From assembly GCA_028716305.1 (NCBI GenBank), contig JAQUQA010000093.1:1-5227 (forward strand): a stretch of 5,227 bases of DNA, written 5' to 3'. Numbering within the stretch: the stretch's first letter is position 1; every line of letters starts with the position of its first letter. The position numbers and the translations under genes are program-made. This stretch comes from Candidatus Omnitrophota bacterium. GTDB lineage: Bacteria > Omnitrophota > Gorgyraeia > Gygaellales > Profunditerraquicolaceae. Shown piece by piece: positions 1 through 4,685 of the stretch. The notes below the pieces were generated by a model. The model worked only from the letters and a program-made list of their open reading frames with translations, made no database searches and had not been told where the DNA came from.

Positions 1-35
1 GGGTCAACCGCCTTAAGATATTTCAAGGTTTGCAT
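1..35 (-). CDS. glyA: Probable serine hydroxymethyltransferase, first 11 codons only
   Basis: Only the N-terminus is in the window. Reading from an ATG at 35 gives MQTLKYLKAVD and the first two bases of a proline codon. This resembles the usual opening of bacterial GlyA proteins (a YL..VDP motif just after the start). A purine-rich site, AAAGGGAA, lies about nine bases upstream (45-51). The start is inside the end of rpiB, so the two genes overlap by 13 bases; a TTG at 26 overlapping the rpiB stop is a second possible start. GlyA converts serine and tetrahydrofolate to glycine and methylene-tetrahydrofolate, supplying both glycine (the PurD substrate) and one-carbon units for purines. The rpiB-glyA order is known from Bacillus subtilis and supports the call, but so few residues cannot prove it. 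Confidence 0.58.
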   Translation of the reverse strand, partial: MQTLKYLKAVD

Positions 36-484
36 TTTTTAATTTCCCTTTCGATTATTTTTAGCTGGCCCAGCCGCTTGGCGTGCCTGCCGCCGGAAAA
101 AGCCGTCTTCAACCAGAGATCGACGATCCTCTTGGCCCGGCTTTCGCTGACGAAACCCGCCCCCAAAACCAGAATATTGCTGTCATTGTGCTCGCGGGAA
201 AGGCGCGCCGTCTTCAGATCATGCACCAGGGCGGCACGCACACCCGGATACCTGTTGGCAACGATAGAATTACCGATACCGCTGTAACAGATCAGAATTC
301 CCCGGTCGAATTTCCTGCGCGAAATCTGGCGGGCCAGCCGCGAGGCAAATTCCGGATAATGACAGCGCTCCGGTGAGTAGGTCCCCAGGTCCCTGAATTT
401 AATCGAGCGTTTTTCCAGATAACCGATTATCTTGCTCTTCAGGTTGAAACCGGCGTGGTCCGAGGCAATGAGTATTTCTTTCAT
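23..484 (-). CDS. rpiB: Ribose-5-phosphate isomerase B
   Basis: RpiB/LacA/LacB family sugar-phosphate isomerase, 153 aa, the normal family length. RpiB interconverts ribose 5-phosphate and ribulose 5-phosphate in the cytosol, feeding PRPP and so purine synthesis. Visible landmarks line up with E. coli RpiB numbering: Asp9-His10 in the opening ASDHAG motif, the catalytic cysteine Cys66 in GILIC, Ser68 where E. coli has Thr, His99 in SREHND, and the phosphate-binding Arg133 and Arg137 in GGRHAKR. Residue 67 is Tyr where E. coli RpiB has Gly in its CGTG motif. The open frame extends 40 codons upstream to 604, but the ATG at 484 is chosen because family homology begins exactly there and AGGAAAGG precedes it. 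The upstream fusion gene stops 31 bases before this start, and the 3' end overlaps the probable glyA, so all three are likely co-transcribed. LacA/LacB (galactose-6-phosphate isomerase) is less likely, given the cysteine and the purine context. Confidence 0.95.
   Translation of the reverse strand: MKEILIASDHAGFNLKSKIIGYLEKRSIKFRDLGTYSPERCHYPEFASRLARQISRRKFDRGILICYSGIGNSIVANRYPGVRAALVHDLKTARLSREHNDSNILVLGAGFVSESRAKRIVDLWLKTAFSGGRHAKRLGQLKIIEREIKKCKP
45..51 (-). promoter_or_regulatory. Ribosome binding site deciding the glyA start
   Basis: AAAGGGA on the minus strand, nine bases before the ATG at 35. It lies inside the rpiB coding region and favours this ATG over the TTG at 26, for which the spacing would be too long. 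Confidence 0.5.
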
Positions 485-492
485 TATCCAAA

Positions 493-500
493 CCTTTCCT
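493..500 (-). promoter_or_regulatory. Ribosome binding site deciding the rpiB start
   Basis: AGGAAAGG on the minus strand, eight bases before the ATG at 484. It sits in the 31-base gap after the preceding stop codon, and supports this start over the longer open frame that runs into the upstream gene. Confidence 0.75.
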
Positions 501-515
501 TGGTTATTAGCGCGA

Positions 516-1577
516 TCAGATAATATTAACGATCCTCTCGACAGAATCCTTGATCGTCTCCAGCGTCTTTTCATAAAAAGCCAGGTTCCGTCCGATCGGA
601 TCATCGATATTCATATTATTGGATTCTATTTTAGCAAATTCCTTGAGTAAAAACACCCTGTTTTTTACCTCCGGGGCCAGATGCAGGACTTTATCTTCAT
701 GTATTTTCTCCATCACCAGGATCAGGTCCGAGCGCTTGATCATCTGCGGGGTGATCCTTTGGGAACGGTGCCCGGAAACATCGATCCCCTCCCTGGCCAG
801 GACCTCCTGGGTCGGATCGGTGGCCCTTAATCCGGCAAACATCATTATCCCGGCGGAGATAACTTCCACATCCTGGCGGTTCTTTTCCTGCAATCTTTTC
901 TTTAACATCGCCTCGGCCATTACCGAACGGCAGGAATTCCCGGTACAGACAAAAAGAACCGTCTTGCGGGCCAAAAGATCACTAAGCTGGGCTTCTTTTA
1001 TGGCGCCTTCCCGGATCATCCGCAATGGCCCTTGCGTCAGATCGACAACCGTAGACTCGATCCCCAGGGCGGCGTCTCCGGCGTCCAGCCCCATATCCAG
1101 GAGCCCTTCGAAATCCTTGATCGCGTCTTCGAAATTACCCGGCGATTTCCTGCCGGAGATGTTCGCCGAGGGACAGGCCACGGGGACTCCCGCAAACTCT
1201 ATGATCTTCAAAACAATCTGGTTATTAGGCATACGCAGACCTACCGTGCCTTCGGTTTTGGAATTAAGGACCAACGTCAAGGGGCCCGGCCAAAATGCCT
1301 CTATCAGTTTATACGCGGCAATCGGGATACCCCTGGCAAACTCTTCGATCTTTTCCTTTTTATCCACAAGAAAAGGAAGCCGCTTTTCCGCGGGGCGCTG
1401 CTTTAACTGATACACCCTCTCTACGGCCTTGGGGTTAGTGCCGTCCAGGGCGATCCCGTAAACCGTATCAGTCGGGATAATCACCAATCCGCCGTTTCTG
1501 ATGACCCGGGCCGCCTCCTTCAAGTAATCCTCGTTATATGCCGGCGCGTTAACTTCTAAAATCCTGGTTTTAGGCAT
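516..1577 (-). CDS. Fusion: threonylcarbamoyl-AMP synthase (Sua5/YrdC/YwlC) plus low-molecular-weight protein phosphatase (YwlE-like)
   Basis: One uninterrupted 353-aa frame with two enzymes. Residues about 1-203 are a Sua5/YciO/YrdC domain, which makes threonylcarbamoyl-AMP from threonine, bicarbonate and ATP for the t6A modification of tRNA position 37. Its landmarks are PTDTVYG (35-41), the basic KQRPAEKRLP segment (59-68), CPSANISG (135-142), STVVDL (175-180) and the REGAI end motif. Residues about 205-353 are a low-molecular-weight phosphatase with the CX5R loop Cys211 to Arg217 (CTGNSCR) and the general-acid Asp326 in DDP. The CTGN(S/T)CRS loop resembles B. subtilis YwlE, a protein-arginine phosphatase, more than classical tyrosine phosphatases, which have Leu and Ile in the loop. 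The linker is only a few residues, with no ATG or ribosome site at the junction. The start at 1577 is preceded by a perfect GGAGGT five bases upstream, and the gap after purE is 16 bases. In Bacillus the two proteins are encoded by nearby separate genes. Domain calls are firm; arginine specificity is inferred. Confidence 0.94.
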   Translation of the reverse strand: MPKTRILEVNAPAYNEDYLKEAARVIRNGGLVIIPTDTVYGIALDGTNPKAVERVYQLKQRPAEKRLPFLVDKKEKIEEFARGIPIAAYKLIEAFWPGPLTLVLNSKTEGTVGLRMPNNQIVLKIIEFAGVPVACPSANISGRKSPGNFEDAIKDFEGLLDMGLDAGDAALGIESTVVDLTQGPLRMIREGAIKEAQLSDLLARKTVLFVCTGNSCRSVMAEAMLKKRLQEKNRQDVEVISAGIMMFAGLRATDPTQEVLAREGIDVSGHRSQRITPQMIKRSDLILVMEKIHEDKVLHLAPEVKNRVFLLKEFAKIESNNMNIDDPIGRNLAFYEKTLETIKDSVERIVNII

Positions 1578-1582
1578 GCTTG

Positions 1583-1588
1583 ACCTCC
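1583..1588 (-). promoter_or_regulatory. Strong ribosome binding site of the Sua5-phosphatase fusion gene
   Basis: GGAGGT five bases before the ATG at 1577, inside the 16-base gap after the purE stop. It is the best Shine-Dalgarno match in the window. Confidence 0.8.
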
Positions 1589-1593
1589 AGGCA

Positions 1594-2073
1594 CTAAAGT
1601 CTGGTATTTTTTATCTTATTGCGCATCTTGCTGCGAAAAGAGGATAATTTGCACTGAATGGCTTTGTCGTTTATGCCCAGGATCTCTAAAGCGAAAATAG
1701 CCGCGTTCCTGGCTCCGGTTTTACCGATGGCCATGGAGGCAACCGGGACCCCGGCAGGCATCTGGACCGTAGACAACAAAGAGTCCAACCCCTTAAGACT
1801 GGAAGTCTCAATCGGTATGCCGATGACAGGCAGAGTGGTGTGCGCGGCAACCACCCCTGCCAGGGCGGCTGCGCCTCCGGCCGCGGCGATAAAAATCCTG
1901 GTCCCTCTCTGCGGAGCGGATTCGACAAATTTCACCAATTCTTTGGGGGTGCGGTGCGCGGAAAGCACCTTTATCTCAAAAGCAACTTTAAATTCCTTCA
2001 GCAGATTAACCGCCTCCTGCAAAGTCTGCAGATCGGATTGACTGCCCATGATTATACTGATAGACTTATTCAT
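1594..2073 (-). CDS. purE: N5-carboxyaminoimidazole ribonucleotide mutase (class I PurE)
   Basis: PurE converts N5-CAIR to CAIR in the sixth stage of de novo purine synthesis. The protein is 159 aa, close to the family length. It shows IIMGSQSDL (7-15), the SAHRTP motif (38-43) with the catalytic His40, the glycine-rich AAAGGAAALAGVVAAHT stretch, PVIGIPI, and GLDSLLSTVQMPAGVPVA. PurE works as an octamer in the cytosol. The open frame extends 20 codons further to 2133, but that extension reads through the repeat hairpin; homology starts at the ATG at 2073, which has a GGGGG-containing site just upstream. The last 20 residues or so are basic and not part of the conserved core. The usual partner PurK is not in the window. 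The domain pattern fits the bacterial class I mutase rather than the class II AIR carboxylase. In the AGGAAALAG stretch the second-last Ala replaces a His seen in many class I enzymes. Confidence 0.97.
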   Translation of the reverse strand: MNKSISIIMGSQSDLQTLQEAVNLLKEFKVAFEIKVLSAHRTPKELVKFVESAPQRGTRIFIAAAGGAAALAGVVAAHTTLPVIGIPIETSSLKGLDSLLSTVQMPAGVPVASMAIGKTGARNAAIFALEILGINDKAIQCKLSSFRSKMRNKIKNTRL

Positions 2074-2075
2074 AG

Positions 2076-2084
2076 ATCCCCCTT
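2076..2084 (-). promoter_or_regulatory. Ribosome binding site deciding the purE start
   Basis: AAGGGGGAT on the minus strand, with the five G's ending four bases before the ATG at 2073. It rules in this start against the in-frame ATG at 2133, which lies inside the repeat hairpin. Confidence 0.65.
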
Positions 2085-2097
2085 TTTTCCTATTTAA

Positions 2098-2152
2098 GAA
2101 CCATGGACCATGAACCAAGCTTGCGTGGTACATGGTTCTTGGTTCATGGTCC
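2098..2152. repeat. Inverted array of heptamers forming a 15-bp perfect stem
   Basis: In the 99-base gap between purD and purE. The left side has three seven-base units (GAACCAT, GGACCAT, GAACCAA at 2098-2118). The right side has three units of the opposite orientation (ATGGTTC, TTGGTTC, ATGGTCC at 2132-2152). The stretch 2105-2119 pairs perfectly with 2138-2152, leaving an 18-base loop. No run of T follows on the minus strand, so it is not a classical terminator. It could stabilise the purD 3' end or tune purE expression; function is unknown. Confidence 0.85.
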
Positions 2153-2172
2153 GAACCCTATAAAATTATTTC

Positions 2173-3462
2173 CTACAACGCTCTTCTCGCAATATCCCGC
2201 CGATAATGCATCCCTTCAAAATGAATTTTACCCACCGCCTGATAAGTCCTGTCGATCGCCTCTTTAACGGTATTGCCTAAGCCGGTCACCCCCAACACCC
2301 TTCCCCCGCTGGTAAGATACCTGACCCTTGCCCCTTGCCCCTTGCCCCTTAAACTTTCCGTCCCCGCGTGAAAGACGATCACATCTTCGATTTTCGCGGC
2401 CTCATCCAAACCAATAATCTCCTTACCCTTCTGGTATTCCCCCGGGTATCCTCCCGAGGCGCAGACCACGCAGACACAAGAACGGTTATCCCACTCTAAT
2501 TTTTTAATCCGGGACAACTCTATTTCGCTTATCGCCAACATCACCTCTAATAAATCCGATTTTAAGCGCGGCAGGATCGCCTGGGTTTCCGGGTCTCCGA
2601 AACGTACGTTAAACTCCAGGGTCTTGGGGCCGCTATCGGTCAACATAATCCCGGCGTATAACACCCCTTGATAAGTAATCCCTTCGCTGGACAGCCCTGT
2701 GATCGTGCGGTTAATCACTTTATCGATGATCTCCGCGAAGACCTTCTGGGTCACTACCGGTGCCGGGGAATAAGCGCCCATGCCTCCGGTATTCGGCCCG
2801 CGGTCGGCGTCAAAGACACGCTTGTGGTCCTGGCTGGAGGCCAAAGGAACCACGTTCTTCCCATCGGTAAATACCAGGATTGAAGCCTCGACCCCTTCAA
2901 GACAATCTTCAATGATCAGCCTTTGCCCGGCGGCTCCGAAAACCTTGTCTTCCAGGATTGATTTTACCGCCTCTTTCGCCTCGGTTATGTCCCTGGCAAC
3001 GATTACCCCCTTGCCTTGCGCCAAACCGTCCGCCTTAATTACACAGGGAGCTCCGACTTCATCCAGATAACGATAGGCCTCTTGGGGGTCAGAGAAAATC
3101 TTGAAATCCGCAGTCGGAACACCATATTTTGCCATTAACTCCTTGGCAAAGATCTTGCTCGCTTCCAGCCTGGCGGCTTTTTTCTGGGGGCCGAATATCT
3201 TTAACTTACGTTCACGAAACTCATCCACTATCCCGGCTGCCAAAGGGGCCTCCGGCCCGACAATCGTAAAATCTATTTTTTCTTTTTTGACAAAATCCAG
3301 CAGGCCCGCGATATCATCGGCATTGATCTGGACACATTCGGCAATATCGGCGATCCCCCCGTTACCCGGGGCGCAGAAGATCTTCTCGCACAGCTTCGAC
3401 TGCGCGATCTTCCAGACTAAGGTGTGTTCCCTGCCTCCGCTTCCGATGACTAGTATTTTCAT
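2173..3462 (-). CDS. purD: Phosphoribosylamine-glycine ligase (GAR synthetase)
   Basis: PurD joins glycine to phosphoribosylamine using ATP, the second step of de novo purine synthesis. The 429-aa protein is full length for the family. Domains in order are an N-terminal preATP-grasp fold with IGSGGREH (6-13) and VGPEAPLAAG (68-77), an ATP-grasp core with VIKADGLAQGKGV (141-153), then QDHKRVFDADRGPNTGGMGAYSP (211-233 region) and the metal-site stretch EFNVRFGDPETQ (283-294), and a C-terminal domain ending in TSGGRVLGVT (384-393). The start at 3462 matches the family N-terminus exactly, although the upstream site (GAAAGA) is weak. Residues 371-380 are encoded by a tandem seven-base repeat and form a loop about seven residues longer than I expect between HAGT and TSGG. 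The surrounding C-terminal domain is intact, so the enzyme is probably functional. It follows a 332-base gap and may have its own promoter there, though none is clear. Confidence 0.98.
   Translation of the reverse strand: MKILVIGSGGREHTLVWKIAQSKLCEKIFCAPGNGGIADIAECVQINADDIAGLLDFVKKEKIDFTIVGPEAPLAAGIVDEFRERKLKIFGPQKKAARLEASKIFAKELMAKYGVPTADFKIFSDPQEAYRYLDEVGAPCVIKADGLAQGKGVIVARDITEAKEAVKSILEDKVFGAAGQRLIIEDCLEGVEASILVFTDGKNVVPLASSQDHKRVFDADRGPNTGGMGAYSPAPVVTQKVFAEIIDKVINRTITGLSSEGITYQGVLYAGIMLTDSGPKTLEFNVRFGDPETQAILPRLKSDLLEVMLAISEIELSRIKKLEWDNRSCVCVVCASGGYPGEYQKGKEIIGLDEAAKIEDVIVFHAGTESLRGKGQGARVRYLTSGGRVLGVTGLGNTVKEAIDRTYQAVGKIHFEGMHYRRDIARRAL
2324..2351. repeat. Four-unit heptamer array inside purD
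   Basis: Plus-strand units of exactly seven bases: ACCCTTG, then CCCCTTG twice, then CCCCTTA. The purD frame crosses it as residues 371-380 (including GKGQGARV). Because seven is not a multiple of three, each unit is read in a different frame, and three units restore the original frame. Confidence 0.92.
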
Positions 3463-3480
3463 ATTTATCTTTCGTACGGC

Positions 3481-3508
3481 GTTCTGCGTTCTGCGTTCTG
3501 CGTTCAGC
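3481..3508. repeat. Four-unit heptamer array in the purD leader
   Basis: GTTCTGC three times in a row, then GTTCAGC, on the plus strand; 28 bases in total. A degenerate unit, GTACGGC, may precede it at 3474-3480. It ends 18 bases upstream of the purD start codon, so it would lie in the untranslated leader next to the ribosome binding region. Confidence 0.92.
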
Positions 3509-3603
3509 GTAAAACTGCTTATCTATTCCTTCGTTAGTTCTACCTATCTAAATGAATCCGTTAATTTTCGAGCGAATGGAGCTTTTAGGCAAACAATCCT
3601 CCA
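3509..3603. other. Unexplained AT-richer stretch upstream of purD
   Basis: The part of the 332-base gap between the heptamer array and the branched palindrome. I see no convincing gene, tRNA or promoter. It holds a copy of TTTTCGAGCG (3565-3574) that recurs inside the palindrome at 3626-3635, and GCTTTTAG (3580-3587) that recurs at 3673-3680. These shared words suggest it belongs to the same repeat element, or derives from an older copy. An 18-codon frame at 3547-3603 on the minus strand has no ribosome site. Confidence 0.4.
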
Positions 3604-3783
3604 TTTTTTGCGGGTGACTTGGCTGTTTTCGAGCGGGGCATCAAAAACCCCGAGCGGCCATGGTCCCCTGCTGCTTTTAGCAGCAGGGGGAGCGAGGGGT
3701 TTTTGCTGAGCGCAGGCACCGCCACGGTGGGGCGGTGCCAAGCGTCCCCGCGAGAAAATAGCCAAGGCAGGACCCGCAAAAAA
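3604..3783. repeat. Branched inverted-repeat element, three-way-junction fold
   Basis: A 180-base imperfect palindrome between the SPFH gene and purD. The closing stem pairs 3604-3615 with 3772-3783 (12 perfect pairs), then CTTGGCT at 3618-3624 with AGCCAAG at 3760-3766, then TTTTC (3626-3630) with GAAAA (3754-3758), then GCGGGG (3633-3638) with CCCCGC (3746-3751); one G-T pair and small mismatches separate these. Inside are two arms. The first is nested: CAAAAACCCC (3642-3651) pairs with 3696-3705, and within it CCCCTGCTGC (3665-3674) pairs with 3680-3689 around a TTTTA loop. The second pairs GGCACCGCC (3715-3723) with 3731-3739. The word GAGCG occurs four times near the junctions (3631, 3652, 3690, 3708). 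It may be a MITE-like element or a structured RNA in the purD leader; the fold is seen, the role is not known. Confidence 0.8.
3642..3705. terminator. Possible bidirectional terminator arm within the palindrome
   Basis: The nested arm starts with an A-run before CCCC and ends with GGGG followed by TTTTT, which looks the same from either strand. That is the arrangement of a bidirectional intrinsic terminator, but the stem is interrupted by an uneven internal loop of 13 and 6 bases, so termination is uncertain. Confidence 0.3.
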
Positions 3784-3797
3784 AAGCGGATCCGCTA
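3778..3797 (-). terminator. Possible weak intrinsic terminator after the SPFH gene
   Basis: On the minus strand the SPFH stop codon runs into a 12-base perfect palindrome AGCGGATCCGCT (3785-3796), followed by a run of eight T's (3778-3785, sharing one base). The hairpin would be short, with four pairs and a GATC loop, so it is a weak candidate. The same T-run is also used in the closing stem of the adjacent palindrome, so the two folds compete. Confidence 0.35.
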
Positions 3798-4670
3798 TTT
3801 CCTTTCTTCCTTTCGCTCCTGTTTTAACGGCAACACGCCCGCCATCTCCCCAATCACATTGACCAGTTCCGTATTTCCCGGCACAACAATCTTGGCGTTA
3901 CCCTGCAAAGACTTCTCCACCGCCTCCAGCTTTCTTAAGACCTGGGCATTGCCGACAAAATACTTTTCCGCGGCCTCATTGACCAGGCGGATCGCCTCTG
4001 CCTCGCCTTCGGCCTGCAGTATCCTGGCCTGCTTGATCCCTTCGGCCTTCTTGATCTCGGCTCTTTTTTGCCCGTCGGCAACGGTCTCGGTGGCAGTGGC
4101 ATAATCTACGGCGGAAATTTTTTCATTCTCCGCCTTGACCACCTTGTTCATCGTCTCCTGCACGTCTTTCGGCGGGTCGATCTCTTTTAACTCCGTACGC
4201 ACGATCTCGATCCCCCAGTGCGCGGTCTCGTTCATCAGGGTCTTATGCAACTCGTCATTGATCTTGCCGCGCTCGCTGTTGGCGGATTTCAAGGTCAGGG
4301 TGCCGATGATATTACGTAAAGTCGTGCGCGCCAGGTTGACGATCTGATATTGATAATTAAATACATTGTAAATCGAGCTCTTGACGCTTTCCTCGCTGGG
4401 AGTAACCTTAAAATAGACCTGGGCGTCGACCTTGGCGTTTAAGTTATCAAAAGTGATGATCTCCTGCGGCTCGGCATCGACCATCTGTTCGGTGATATTG
4501 ACCAGATAGATGTGTTCGATCACGGGGATGATCCAGTTGAACCCGGGATTACCGAAACGGTTGTATTTACCCAGCCTCTCGATCAGGGCCCGGTGTGTCG
4601 GCCTGACGATCCTGATCCCGATCAAGAAAATAAAAAGCGTGATGAAACCGATTAAAGTAAATATGCCCAT
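3795..4670 (-). CDS. SPFH/band 7 (stomatin or paraslipin-like) membrane protein
   Basis: A 291-aa protein of the stomatin/prohibitin/flotillin/HflK superfamily. Residues about 4-22 form one hydrophobic membrane anchor (FTLIGFITLFIFLIGI), followed by RPTHRALIERLGKYNR at the start of the SPFH domain, NITEQMVDAEPQEIITFDN (58-76) and a beta-rich core to about 165. Residues about 175-255 are rich in Ala, Glu, Lys and Arg (KKAEGIKQARILQAEGEAEA), a predicted long helix that drives oligomer rings in this family. The charged tail is KQERKEERK. The overall shape is closest to bacterial QmcA/paraslipin proteins, membrane scaffolds often linked to protease or lipid-domain functions. The NfeD partner that often neighbours such genes is absent here. 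The start at 4670 has AGGAG five bases upstream, and purM stops only 15 bases before it, so it is probably co-transcribed with purM. HflC or HflK are less likely, because no paired gene is present. Confidence 0.92.
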   Translation of the reverse strand: MGIFTLIGFITLFIFLIGIRIVRPTHRALIERLGKYNRFGNPGFNWIIPVIEHIYLVNITEQMVDAEPQEIITFDNLNAKVDAQVYFKVTPSEESVKSSIYNVFNYQYQIVNLARTTLRNIIGTLTLKSANSERGKINDELHKTLMNETAHWGIEIVRTELKEIDPPKDVQETMNKVVKAENEKISAVDYATATETVADGQKRAEIKKAEGIKQARILQAEGEAEAIRLVNEAAEKYFVGNAQVLRKLEAVEKSLQGNAKIVVPGNTELVNVIGEMAGVLPLKQERKEERK

Positions 4671-4685
4671 CTTTTCTCCTTCCGC

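Noticed and set aside
619..1410. Plus-strand open frame of 263 codons opposite the Sua5-phosphatase gene
   Set aside because: It mirrors a clearly conserved minus-strand gene, has no recognisable motif, and its composition is that of an antisense shadow.
3481..3508. CRISPR-like array
   Set aside because: Units are seven bases in direct contact with no spacers, and no cas gene is present.
3509..3580. Possible sigma-70 promoter for purD (TTAACG, 16 bases, TAGAAC on the minus strand)
   Set aside because: Only four of six bases match in each box; such matches are expected by chance in an AT-richer stretch.
3547..3603. Minus-strand 18-codon frame (MEDCLPKSSIRSKINGFI) as a possible leader peptide for purD
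   Set aside because: No ribosome site precedes it, it has no regulatory codon run, and it starts at the edge of the palindrome.
3544..3779. Two minus-strand frames of 64-73 codons running through the palindrome
   Set aside because: They consist mostly of translated inverted repeat, lack ribosome sites and resemble no protein I know.
3604..3783. tRNA or known purine/PRPP/glycine riboswitch
   Set aside because: No T-loop, anticodon arm or CCA end is visible, and I could not match the core motifs I know of those riboswitches; the nested arm arrangement is different.
3619..4104. Plus-strand open frame of 161 codons across the palindrome and the SPFH gene end
   Set aside because: Half lies in the inverted repeat and half is antisense to a well-supported coding region; no family resemblance.
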